From contig NZ_CP109190.1 of NCBI RefSeq assembly GCF_041438805.1, forward strand, positions 186,001 to 250,000: a stretch of 64,000 nt of DNA, given 5' to 3'. Of the stretch, positions 34,501-43,764 are shown in pieces. A model generated the notes under the pieces. The model was given only the letters and a program-made list of their open reading frames with translations. It was not told the origin of the DNA and searched no databases. The stretch comes from Streptomyces sp. NBC_01707 (lineage in GTDB: Bacteria; Actinomycetota; Actinomycetes; Streptomycetales; Streptomycetaceae). Both the position numbers and the translations under genes were made by a program. How positions within the stretch are numbered: position 1 is the first letter of the stretch; every line of letters starts with the position of its first letter.

Positions 34501-35043
34501 ATCCGATGTGGACGGTCAGGCGCCGCCGACGTCCTCGGAGACCTCCTGCGCGGCACCGCACTCGACGCGGACTCCGCCCGCCTGGCCGTCGGACGCTTGG
34601 TCAGCCTGGCCATCAACGAACCGGTGGCCAAGGTGCGCGAGTCCGCCCTGAACCAGATCAGCGAGGCATTCAACCATCACCACCTGCCCCTGAACCTGGG
34701 CGAACCGCTGGCTGAGGTCATGACGACGATGGAACCCGAACTCCTTGCCCACACGCTCTACATCCTCGGCGCGACGCACGATGCCCAGGCCAGCCCGTTG
34801 ATCGAGCCGTTCCTCAATCACCTCGACCGGGACGTGCGCGAGGAAGCAGGACTCGCAGCAGCCGAGATCACCACATCAACCTCGGAAGTCCGCAACCACA
34901 ACAACGCACACTTTCGCGGTTGGATCGCAGGCAGCGTCTGTGCGCAGGGCGGGCCCGGGAGACCGGCAGCGGACGCGGCCCGCTACAAGTCCGGCTCCCC
35001 CGGCTGGCACGGATTCTCTTCTCCCCCCACCAGGAGTACGTGA
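34501..35043 (+). pseudogene. HEAT-repeat protein fragment
   Basis: Directly after the TetR stop, in the same frame, the sequence reads GAADVLGDLLRGTALDADSA, VSLAINEPVAKVRESALNQI, FNHHHLPLNLGEPLAEVM, LAHTLYILGATHDAQASPL and LDRDVREEAGLAAAEI. These are HEAT-like repeats from a small soluble protein of the type seen in immunity or scaffold genes. No start codon or ribosome site precedes it and the last 45 codons (from STSEVRNHNN on) look foreign, so it is a fragment joined at both ends. Confidence 0.6.
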
Positions 35044-35510
35044 TGCCTGAGTACGTCCCCTTGCGGCAGACGGTTCTTGAACCGGATGCTCGCGAGTTCA
35101 CCGAAGCCACCGCGGCCCCGCCATTCCCCTTTGATCTGGGACCGGCGGCAGGCCGTAGGGCGCTGGCGAAGGTGCAGGCCGCAGAGCACCACCATCTTGA
35201 GGTGGAGGACAGTTGGGTCGCGGTTTGCGGCGGGCCGAAGGGAAGCGTCGCGGTGCGCCTTGTGCGCCCGAGGCAGGCTGACGGGCCGCTGCCCGCCGTC
35301 TTGTACATCCACGGCGGCGGCTGGGTCTTCGGGGGCACGCGCACCCACGACCACCTGGTACGTGAACCGGTCATCGGCGCGCGGGCAGCTGTGAGTGTGG
35401 ACGCATACGAAGTGAACCGTGCTCGGGCGAAGTTGGCGTTATTCGTAGCTGACGTGTTCGCGTCGGTGCCGCGGAAGGACCAGCGGGCGAAGGGCTCTGC
35501 ACGTCGGTGC
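35043..35510 (+). pseudogene. 5' fragment of an HSL-type alpha/beta hydrolase
   Basis: ATG 35043 opens MPEYVPLRQTVLEPDAREF and reaches VLYIHGGGWVFGGTRTHDHL, whose HGGGW is the oxyanion-hole motif of hormone-sensitive-lipase-like esterases. After REPVIGARAAV (about residue 116) the sequence becomes unrelated (EVNRARAKLALFVADVF) and the catalytic GDSAGG Ser, Asp and His are missing. It is a dead piece fused to other debris. Confidence 0.7.
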
Positions 35511-35719
35511 CGCACATGGCCATGTACGGCGCGCCGATCGGCGGCAACTGGGGCGGGCTCTTCTCCGACCTGGTCCACGTCCCCTACGCCGACGCCATGC
35601 TCGTCCCCCTCCCACCCGGCCTCGACCCGATCGCCATGGCCTCCGCCAGCGACAACTGGTCCTTGGCCTGGCGCCTGGTCGCCCCGCACCTAAAGCACCG
35701 CCCCGGCGCCCGCAAGTAG
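35507..35719 (+). pseudogene. Internal fragment of a zinc-type MDR alcohol dehydrogenase
   Basis: The 70-codon frame reads MAMYGAPIGGNWGGLFSDLV, VPYADAMLVPLPPGLDPIAM, ASASDNWSLAWRLVAPHL. This is the stretch just before the Rossmann domain of zinc-dependent alcohol-dehydrogenase-like proteins (the NWGGLFSDLVxVPYADAMLV segment). Both ends of the gene are absent. Confidence 0.65.
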
Positions 35720-35917
35720 CGGACGACGTCCGCAGCCTGACCCAGCAGCTGACCGGGCGGCACCGTGCACCCGGGGAGATCCCCGGAGTGGATGAGTTCG
35801 CAGGCGGGGTACGGATGTACAGCCCGGTCACCGGCCCCGGCAGCCCGGACCCGACCGTGCCCGTGCGCTGTTCCCGAGCCTGCGCGATGAAACGAGCCGA
35901 CTTCAGCACTCAGCTGA

Positions 35918-37094
<1,177 letters not shown>

Positions 37095-37098
<4 letters not shown>

Positions 37099-38531
37099 GG
37101 CGTTCGGCCTTCTGGGCTCGCGGCGGAGACAGCAGGGGCTTCGGGGCCGTAGGGGACCTGGACGTCTTCGTCGCCCTGTGCCGCCCATCGCCGGCGCAGG
37201 GCGCGCAGAACCAGCAGGGCACCGGTGCCGACGCCGACGTAGATGATCGTGGTCGCGCCGAAGAAGGGCCACAGGTTGCCGTGAGTGGTGACGGCGTCCC
37301 GTGTCAGCAGCAGTCCGACCACGGTCCACGGCTGCCGTCCGACTTCGGTGACCACCCAGCCACTTTCCAGGGAGACCAAGGCCACCACGCCCGACAGCGC
37401 GGCGCACCGCAGGAACCAGACGTTGGTGGGGACGCGGCGATGGCGCCACCACAGCCAGGCGAACCACACGGACAGGGCCAGCAGAACCATGGAGGCGCCC
37501 ACCATGACGTCGAACGCCAAGTGCACAATGCTCACACCCGCGTCGCTTGGGCGCACCGGTGCGGGGATTGCGTCCAGCCCGTCGATATGAGTGCTGGGGC
37601 GGAACCCGGCCAGAAGCGATGCCATATCCGGGATCGGCAGCCCGTAACGGACCTTCCCGTCGATCAGGACACCGCCGAGTGTCTCGGGGACGTGGTCACC
37701 GGAGTCGGGAAGCAGTTCGATGGCGGCGAACTTCGCCCGTTCGGAGTCGAACACCTGACGGGCGACCAGGTCCCCGACGAAGATCTGCACGGGCACGGTG
37801 ACGGCGGCCACGACGAAGCCGATGAGGAAGCCGGTGCGGTGGTAGGCGTCCTGTCTTCCTTTGAGCATCCCCGCCGCGTACACCCCGGCTACGACGAAGC
37901 CGGCGACGATGTACGCCGCCAGCAGCATGTGGATCGTCTCGAACCAGAACGCGCCGTTGAAGAAAACCTTGGCCGGACTGACGTCGACGATGCGGCCCGC
38001 ATGCATGGTGATGCCGCCGGGCTGGTTCATCCAGGCGTTGGCAGCCACCACGGCGGAGGCACCACCGAGGCTGGAGATCACCACCGGGACACCGCTCCAG
38101 AAGTGGGCCCAGGGCGTCAGCCGGTCCCATCCGTAGATGTAGAACGACATGAAGATCGCTTCGAGGAAGAAGAAGATTCCCTCGATGGCGAACGGGAACC
38201 CGAAGGCGGCGCCGTACTGCCCCATCAGTCCGGGCCACAGGATGCCCAGTTCGAAGGTGAGTACGGTGCCGGACACGGCTCCCACCGCGAACAGCACTGC
38301 GGCAACCTTCGACCAACGGCGCGCCAGGAGCATGGCCTGCTCGTCCCCGCGGCGTAGTCCTCGATGGTTGGCGAGGAGCATCAGGAAGGTGAAGGCCACA
38401 CCGAACGGCACGATGATGATATGGAAGCCGAGAGTGAAGGCCATCTGTTCACGAGCGGGCAGCAACTGCGACGGCTCACCTGCCGCCAGCGCCTGCAGCA
38501 CTACGGTGGTGGCGCATGAGGCTGACGGCAT
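37095..38531 (-). CDS. cydA: Cytochrome bd-type quinol oxidase subunit I, short Q-loop (CIO-like)
   Basis: About 478 residues from ATG 38531 (an upstream in-frame start at 38576 is possible). Key residues are visible: the haem b595 His in FTLGFHIIIVPFG, a haem b558 His in FETIHMLLAAYIVAG, the quinol-loop segment ERAKFAAIE with Lys and Glu, and the conserved GWVVTEVGRQPW. FAIEGIFFFLEAIFM lies in the haem d region. The Q-loop between KFAAIE and the next helix is short, as in the cyanide-insensitive (CioA) subgroup. It is cotranscribed with cydB and no other respiration genes lie nearby. Confidence 0.94.
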
Positions 38532-38831
38532 GCCTCGTATCCTCGCGCTGGCTGTCATCGAACTGCGTGCCGACACGGCCCCGCCGAGCTCGTTAACCCG
38601 AGCGGATCACCCCATACCCCGGCCCCCTGGGGCTGGCGCGGTTCGGGAACCGGCGATGCTCGGAGGAGACTCGGTGAAGCACGCGCAGCTGCATGCCGTA
38701 CACCTCAAGGCCGGCCCAGGCCTGGTGGAGCAGGGCCGGATCGAAGCTGCGCATGGCGTGTGTCGGTCATGCGTTCCCGTCGCCCAGGATCGGAACGTGC
38801 GGGGTCTCCGACAGCCGCTCCACGGCGACCT
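38532..38831. other. 300 bases upstream of cydA
   Basis: No gene is supported. The stretch must contain the cydAB promoter; I did not find a Rex-type TTGTGA...TCACAA operator. Confidence 0.35.
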
Positions 38832-39062
38832 CTAGGCTGTCTGCCCGTTGGGATGGGAGTTGATCCATGACAGGCCACCGACGTCCAGGTGGTTGCGGGC
38901 CCAGGTGACCGCGACGTAGGCGAGACGGGCCTCGGCATCGTCGATGGGTCCCGGCAGGGGGCGGCCATGTTCGTCGCATTCGTCGCTGTCCTGGGGCGGG
39001 TTGAAGTCGACGGCGGCTCTTACCCGGTGCCATTCCCTGCCTTTGACCATGGGGATCGACAA
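38832..39062 (-). pseudogene. C-terminal fragment of a UvrD-like helicase
   Basis: The minus frame reads MVKGREWHRVRAAVDFNPPQ, PGPIDDAEARLAYVAVTWAR and NHLDVGGLSWINSHPNG. This is the end of motif V-VI of UvrD/PcrA-type helicases (VKGREW...EARLAYVAVTRAR); the conserved Arg of VAVTRAR appears here as VTWAR. The rest of the helicase is absent. Confidence 0.7.
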
Positions 39063-39068
39063 GGTCGA

Positions 39069-39408
39069 TCAGCGCTGAAGCTCCTGACCGGCCGGCTCGT
39101 GTTCGGCATAATCCTGCAGATCGCCCCAGGCACGGGCTCGGTCAGTTCGTCCCACCACCTCGCGTCGGGCCTGAGCGGGTGGCCGTACGCCATGCCGATC
39201 GGCTCGCCATCCTCGGTACGGGCCAAGACAGCGCGAGGTTGCGAGCCTGCACAGGGAAGCGGAGGAAGGCAGCGGCGACATCGTCCTCGCTCTCGTTGTA
39301 ATGGGGCTCGGAAAACGCTTCGGCGTAGATCAGCCTGAATGCGTCCTCGGCCTGCACTGCGATCCATCCATCCATGCGCTCTGTCGCGATGATCCCTTGC
39401 TGTGTCAT
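39069..39408 (-). pseudogene. Frameshifted GNAT acetyltransferase fragment
   Basis: ATG 39408 with a GAGGGGG site opens MTQQGIIATERMDGWIAVQA, RLIYAEAFSEPHYNES and DDVAAAFLRFPVQAR. The frame then shifts and continues RAVLARTEDGEPIGMAYGHP, LRPDARWWDELTEPVPGAIC. The pattern matches Streptomyces GNAT-fold N-acetyltransferases up to the central strand. The acetyl-CoA-binding R/QxxGxG/A loop is missing, so it is inactive. It abuts the helicase fragment. Confidence 0.65.
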
Positions 39409-39825
39409 GTGCTGCCCCCTCGAACGCTCTCGCACATGCTCTCGCCGCGCACTCGCGGCCGCTGAAACTCCCGGATCTTACCCACCACGGGCAGCCAGAC
39501 GGTGCTGGGCGAGTGCGCCGTTCCCTGCTCTGCCCCTCTCGGCAGCATTCGGACCTGCGATGCCCGTTTCAGGAGCGAGGTGGGGCCGCATCGCGGCCGG
39601 CCTGCAGGATGCCTTTGGTGGTTCGCGCTGAGGTTGATTGAGGACACGTGGGCGACAAGGGGTCACCACCACGTTGATGACATGTCGCGGCACTGCAGGT
39701 CCATAGTGAGCCGTGCGCCGACACTCGCGCGGGCCACTTCCACACCCATCACGCGCTTGCCCAAGGTGCCGCGAGGCCCCTCCGGATGGCGCTCCACCTG
39801 CTGTGATGAGACTCACCGAAAACAT
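39409..39825. other. 417 bases without a supported gene
   Basis: Both strands carry only short GC-biased frames. A stretch near 39555-39585 superficially resembles a tRNA T-arm (ggtccgaat) but no cloverleaf can be formed around it. Confidence 0.4.
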
Positions 39826-39837
39826 GAGGGGGCCCTC
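39826..39837. promoter_or_regulatory. Operator-like palindrome GAGGGNNCCCTC, copy 1
   Basis: gagggggccctc within acatgagggggccctcga, 110 bases upstream of the secreted-protein ATG. The same extended sequence in reverse complement occurs upstream of the TetR gene at 42116-42127. Confidence 0.65.
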
Positions 39838-39861
39838 GAGTACGCTGGCAGAGCCAAACGT

Positions 39862-39873
39862 GAGGGACCCCTC
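39862..39873. promoter_or_regulatory. Operator-like palindrome GAGGGNNCCCTC, copy 2
   Basis: gagggacccctc, 36 bases (centre to centre) after copy 1 and 73 bases before the ATG of the secreted protein. Two spaced copies suggest cooperative binding by a TetR dimer pair. Confidence 0.6.
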
Positions 39874-39946
39874 CGATTGGCTGGTTCACTCGGTAGCGAT
39901 CTGTTTCGAATATTTCGCGCCACCGGCACGTCACAAGGAGATGACC

Positions 39947-40354
39947 ATGAACAGGTTCGTAAGGCGCGTCTCGGTTGCTGTTGCTTCCGCTGCGATCGCA
40001 GGCGGAGCCATCCTCGGCGCCGGAGGATCGGCGTCGGCGGCGACCTCCAGCCCCATCGACCACAACCGGTCCTCGATCGTCAATCCCGTGAACGACGGCG
40101 GCCGTGACGGCTACCAAGCAGTCCGGTACGGCCACGACGGGGGACGCAACGACGGCTGGGACGGATACCGTAGCTGGTACACGCACGACGGCCACCGGGA
40201 CCACCACCACGGTTGGCACCACCAGAGCCACTACCGCTGGGACGGACACCGCCTCTACGTCTGGGACGACGGCCGATGGGTCGATGTGACGCCGTTCCAC
40301 AACGGCAGCATTGACTTCTGGTACGTGGACCAGCTCTTGCAGGACCAGCGCTGA
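39947..40354 (+). CDS. Small secreted His/Trp/Asp-rich protein
   Basis: A 135-residue protein. ATG 39947 was chosen over 39941 because AAGGAG at 39935-39940 is 6 bases upstream. The N-terminus is a Sec signal peptide (MNRFVRRVSVAVASAAIAGG, cleavage near ASAAT at about residue 32). The mature part is rich in His, Trp, Tyr, Asp and Gly (YGHDGGRNDGWDGYRSWYTH, DHHHGWHHQSHYRWDGHRLY, VWDDGRWVDVTPFHNGSIDF). It has no cysteines. The composition suggests metal or surface binding, but no known family is recognised. Two operator-like palindromes precede it and match the promoter of the TetR gene at 41395. Confidence 0.85.
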   Translation: MNRFVRRVSVAVASAAIAGGAILGAGGSASAATSSPIDHNRSSIVNPVNDGGRDGYQAVRYGHDGGRNDGWDGYRSWYTHDGHRDHHHGWHHQSHYRWDGHRLYVWDDGRWVDVTPFHNGSIDFWYVDQLLQDQR

Positions 40355-40694
40355 TTCAGCTGCCCGGACAAGTGCCCGGCTTGCCCGTACCGGCCCGCCG
40401 GCGCGCACAGGCTCGCCCCGTCGTCGGTGGTCGCCGTCCGGTTGATGTACTGCGGCGCCAAGGCACAGTCGCCGAATGAGACTTGGCACGGTCGGGTGAC
40501 CGCTCATCAAAGCGGCATCAGGACGCTGCGGTGAGATCGCCTCCTCCGGGCAGGGTCCGCAAAGGAACTGCTTTTTGCCGCCCTTCCTCTTCGGTGGTTC
40601 GTGCTGCGTCACGGTGACCGTTGTTGATCCGGCTCAAGGCCAGGTGCGAGCAGTCGGAGTGAGCGGTGAAGCAGACACCTCGGAGTGAAAGGCT
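40355..40694. other. 340 bases between the secreted-protein and SsgA-like genes
   Basis: No gene is supported. The SsgA-like gene has a GAAAGG site just upstream of its GTG; no clear terminator or operator was found. Confidence 0.35.
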
Positions 40695-41117
40695 GTGAAA
40701 TCGTTGAGAACCGTGGTGTACGAGCTGCCCGTGCGGCTTGTCGTGTCACGTGACCTGTCAATGCCGTTGCCCATGGGGCTGCAGTACGAGGCGGGCGATC
40801 CCTACGCCGTCCGTGCCGCCCTTTACCCCCTCGGCCATGGCGGGACGGTTGAGTGGTTCTTCGGTCGTGACATGCTGGCTCAGGCCCTGCGGGGTCACGC
40901 CGGTCATGGCGACGTCCGGATGTGGTCGGGTGTGGGCGTCGGGCGCGATGTGCTGTACATCGCCCTCAGTCCGCCTGGGGGCTCAATCCTGCTCGAGGTC
41001 CCCGCGCAGGGCGTGGAATCCTTCCTGCGCGAAACGCAATCCGTCGTGCCGCCGGGGGCCGAGTCCGGCCAACTCGACCTGGATGCCGAGCTGGCACACC
41101 TGCTGGCGGGCAGCTGA
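40695..41117 (+). CDS. SsgA-like sporulation/cell-division regulator
   Basis: A 140-residue protein from GTG 40695. It has the SsgA-like (SALP) pattern: VVYELPVRLVVSRDLSMPLP, MGLQYEAGDPYAVRAALYPL, VEWFFGRDMLAQALRGHAG, GDVRMWSGVGVGRDVLYIAL and SILLEVPAQGVESFLRET. SALPs are confined to sporulating actinomycetes and help position division septa or remodel peptidoglycan; SsgB recruits FtsZ. Several paralogues are normal per genome. This one is not next to other division genes, so it is probably a peripheral paralogue. Confidence 0.93.
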   Translation: MKSLRTVVYELPVRLVVSRDLSMPLPMGLQYEAGDPYAVRAALYPLGHGGTVEWFFGRDMLAQALRGHAGHGDVRMWSGVGVGRDVLYIALSPPGGSILLEVPAQGVESFLRETQSVVPPGAESGQLDLDAELAHLLAGS

Positions 41118-41374
41118 ACGCCTCCCGCACTACGCAGGCGCCGCCTCGGGCGCCGACGATCGTCGCGGAGAGTTTCACACGTACCCAGCACCTGTGACGC
41201 ATTGGTGTGCCTGGCCGCCGACGACTGCGGTTTTGCCGAATCTGCCGGTACCAGCCGTTGCCGGTGCCGGCTCGTTTCGGCATCCGCCACCGAGGAGTGC
41301 AAACCGTCGCCGTCGAGCGACGGAGAAGTCGGTTTCCGGTCCGAGCCGTGCCCTGTGTGTGCCGTGTCGCATGT

Positions 41375-41390
41375 CGCCGCGCCCGCGGCG
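41375..41390. terminator. Short GC hairpin between convergent genes
   Basis: cgccgc (41375-41380) and gcggcg (41385-41390) pair across a 4-base loop, between the ends of the SsgA-like and TetR genes. The stem is short, so this is a modest call. Confidence 0.4.
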
Positions 41391-41394
41391 GCGG

Positions 41395-42099
41395 TCAGTC
41401 CTCCTCGTGGCACTCAGAGGATTCTTGCTCGCGGCACTCGAAGACGGACAGGGACTGCTCGACCTGGTGCGGAGTGAGCGGTGGCTCGGGCAGCTCGTGG
41501 GCCCCCTGGGGGCGGAACGCGTCGAGCATCAGGTGGAGGTGGCGGCGCCAGGCGTTGGGGGCGACGGTGCGGGTCGCCTGGATGATGCCTGCCTGGGACC
41601 AGATCACGAAGGCGAGGTCTTCCGGAGTGACGTCGTCGCGGAGCACACCCTGCTGACGGGCATTGCGGAAGAGCTGAGCGGACAGTTCCTGCGAGCGCTC
41701 ATTGGCTTGCCCGCAGACCGCCCGGGTGGGCAACCGGGAGGAAATCAGGTCGTTAAAAGCGCGGTCACACGCCTGAAGTTCGCAGAGCCTCTCCAGGTAA
41801 TAGCAGAACCCCTCCCAGGCGTCATCCATGGCGACGGCCGCTTCGGCGGCGTCGAGCAGATGGGCGAACTTCGCGGCGAAGAGCTCTTCGACCAGGGCGA
41901 GCCGGCTAGGGAAGTGCCGGTAGAGCGTTCCGATGGCGACGCCCGCCTGCCGGGCGACGCCCTCCAGGGACGCACCCAGGCCCTGCACCGCGAAGGCCTC
42001 GCGGGCGGCGGCCACAATCGCGTCCCGATTGCGCTGCGCATCACGGCGCAGCGTTTTGGCCGGAGCCTCGGGCGCGGGGAGGACCTGTTGCTGGCTCAT
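41395..42099 (-). CDS. TetR-family regulator, probable controller of the secreted protein
   Basis: A 234-residue protein (MSQQQVLPAPEAPAKTLRRD). The HTH is at about residues 35-75: LGASLEGVARQAGVAIGTLY then RHFPSRLALVEELFAAK. The sensor domain (EGFCYYLERLCELQACDRAF, FVIWSQAGIIQATRTVAPNA) is of normal length and an acidic C-terminal tail ends SSECHEED. The only palindrome in its promoter, gagggccccctc at 42116-42127, starts 17 bases upstream of its start codon and matches two copies upstream of the secreted-protein gene, so autoregulation plus control of that gene is likely (inference). Confidence 0.92.
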   Translation of the reverse strand: MSQQQVLPAPEAPAKTLRRDAQRNRDAIVAAAREAFAVQGLGASLEGVARQAGVAIGTLYRHFPSRLALVEELFAAKFAHLLDAAEAAVAMDDAWEGFCYYLERLCELQACDRAFNDLISSRLPTRAVCGQANERSQELSAQLFRNARQQGVLRDDVTPEDLAFVIWSQAGIIQATRTVAPNAWRRHLHLMLDAFRPQGAHELPEPPLTPHQVEQSLSVFECREQESSECHEED

Positions 42100-42115
42100 G
42101 AGCCCAGACTAACAT

Positions 42116-42127
42116 GAGGGCCCCCTC
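42116..42127. promoter_or_regulatory. Operator-like palindrome GAGGGNNCCCTC, copy 3
   Basis: gagggccccctc within acatgagggccccctcga, which is the exact reverse complement of the extended copy 1 at about 39823-39840. It lies directly upstream of the TetR start and would block its promoter when bound. Confidence 0.7.
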
Positions 42128-42180
42128 GAAATCGGAGTTGTGGCCTTAGACCGCAAGCTGCGGGTGCCGATTTACTCCGG

Positions 42181-42248
42181 TTATTTGGCGGAATTGGTGC
42201 AGTTGCCGCCTTCTCCGCGTTGAACCACTTCACAGTTCCGGTAGCCAT
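42181..42248 (-). pseudogene. Truncated cold-shock protein gene
   Basis: ATG 42248 opens MATGTVKWFNAEK, the unmistakable start of CspA-type cold-shock proteins, then diverges at once (AATAPIPPNNRSK) instead of continuing GFGFI. Only 13 codons of the roughly 67-codon gene survive. Confidence 0.75.
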
Positions 42249-42491
42249 GTCTTGCCTTCCAGCCGATGAACGCCCCCCACAACGTGCGGAAGGCAGAGGT
42301 GATCGCCCTGGTTCCTGCGGCACAGCACAGCAGAACGCCCACGCCGAAGACGTGGGCGAAGGGGAACTTCCGAACCATGACAGCTGACGCAGACGCCACA
42401 CGCCCACACACCCTGTCACCAGAGGAAATGACCACGCGTCACACCCAGCTGCGATGTGCCGGCGGCCCGCCGGTACGGCGGACACACCCCC

Positions 42492-42827
42492 TCAGGCCGC
42501 GGGCGGACCGGACGCTTCTGCGGCACGGCGGTATTCGGCGTTGATGCGCTGGGCTTCTTCGAGCTGGTCTTCGAGGATGACGATCCGGCACGCGGCCTCG
42601 ATGGGAGTGCCCTGGTCGACGAGCTCCCGGGCGCGGGCGGCGATGCGCAGTTGGTAACGGGAGTAGCGGCGGTGTCCGCCCTCGGAGCGCAGCGGGGTGA
42701 TCAGGCGGGCTTCGCCGATGGCGCGGAGGAAGCCCTGGGTGGCGCCGAGCATCTCGGCGGCCCGACCCATGGTGTAGGCGGGGTAGTCGTCGTCGTCGAG
42801 ACGGCCGAACGAGTCGTCTGCTGTCAT
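42492..42827 (-). CDS. MerR-family small regulator
   Basis: A 111-residue protein from ATG 42827 with AGAGAGG about 5 bases upstream. A MerR winged helix is clear: YTMGRAAEMLGATQGFLRAI near 20-39, ARLITPLRSEGGHRRYSRYQ near 42-61 and IAARARELVDQGTPIEAACR next. The C-terminal helix (ILEDQLEEAQRINAEYRRAA) is a short dimerisation coil. No cysteine or effector domain is present. Such small MerR proteins often sit beside cold-shock genes in Streptomyces, which fits the csp remnant downstream. A 32-base near-perfect inverted repeat just upstream is the likely autoregulatory site. Confidence 0.88.
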   Translation of the reverse strand: MTADDSFGRLDDDDYPAYTMGRAAEMLGATQGFLRAIGEARLITPLRSEGGHRRYSRYQLRIAARARELVDQGTPIEAACRIVILEDQLEEAQRINAEYRRAAEASGPPAA

Positions 42828-42853
42828 TGCACCTCTCTGTGGAACACGCTGGA

Positions 42854-42885
42854 GGGGCCCTGGTGCCATGTGGCACCAGGGCCCC
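42854..42885. promoter_or_regulatory. 32-bp inverted repeat upstream of the MerR gene
   Basis: Arms 42854-42868 and 42871-42885 (half-site ggggccctggtgcca) are perfectly complementary around a 2-base centre, starting 27 bases upstream of the MerR start codon. MerR regulators bind palindromes in their own promoters; a transcript hairpin is also possible. Confidence 0.65.
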
Positions 42886-43764
42886 GAAGGAACTTCTACA
42901 CCATCTGCCGGCCCTGGTACTGCGCCGGCCTTCTTGATCCGCACCAACTCACGGGGGATGAGAGCGTGTGCGGGGATCGCGGTTGCTTGACCGGAGACCA
43001 CCTCACTATCGATGTCCTGCGGTACCCGGGCTCAGACTCCGCCCGGGCGATCCTGATGGCGCCTGGCTCCTCCGTTCTTTCCCTCTGGGATCAATCACTT
43101 ACCTACTGCTGGTACTGCTCTCCTGCGTACAGCTGTGCGGCCCGTGACAGCGCCACTCTTCGGCAGCCAGCCCCGTCGCCCGTCCTGCGTCTGCTCTGGC
43201 TTAGAACCCCACTGCCGAACCTCCCGGTGCGCGCGTCCGCAGCCGACGCCTTCGCCGAGGTGCTGCTCACTGACTTCACTGCTGGGTACCGCGCACTGCA
43301 CTTACTGGTACTGCCACTGCGGTTACCGCTCGTGGCGGCCCCTGATCACTGCGGGCCACCCGGTCCGGTCGTCAGCGCCGTCGCCGTCCTGCAACCGCTC
43401 TGGCTTCGGAACTCCACCACCGCACCGTCCTGCGCACTGCAACTGCGTGTACTGCTGCCCGCCAGTTCGTCCCTGCCGGACCCTGTTGATCTCGGCTACG
43501 AGAGAAACCATAACCACGCCACCACTCAATGTCTACTCCAGCCAACATAGATTTTTGAGTGTTCGACAGTGAGGTAATCGCCCTCGAACGGAGCAGGGCA
43601 GGGTCAACGGACCCCGGACCGGGCGCTGGTGCCGGAAGTTCCGGGCGTTCCTGCACGGCCGGGGATGGACGGCGCACGCCAAGGGGTCGAAGGCGTTGTT
43701 CGATCACTCGGGAGGGCTGGCCGTCCCTGCCCAGCGGCGCCGCCGGTGCTTATTGTGAAAGCAC
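42886..43764. other. 879-base region with no supported gene and an imperfect repeat
   Basis: Long frames exist on both strands but none has a good start or family pattern. A 30-base imperfect direct repeat occurs at 43175-43206 and 43380-43412 (shared gtcgcc, gtcctgc, gctctggctt, gaac), about 205 bases apart. The composition is rich in tactg/ctgctgg words at 43100-43320. It may hold a non-coding RNA or decayed repeats. Confidence 0.4.

Noticed and set aside
34930..35040. Continuation of the HEAT fragment as a functional C-terminus
   Set aside because: The residues after SEVRNHNN are unlike HEAT repeats and the frame simply runs until the next fragment.
39540..39600. A tRNA-like T-arm (ggtccgaat) on the minus strand
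   Set aside because: No acceptor stem, D-arm or anticodon arm can be paired around it.
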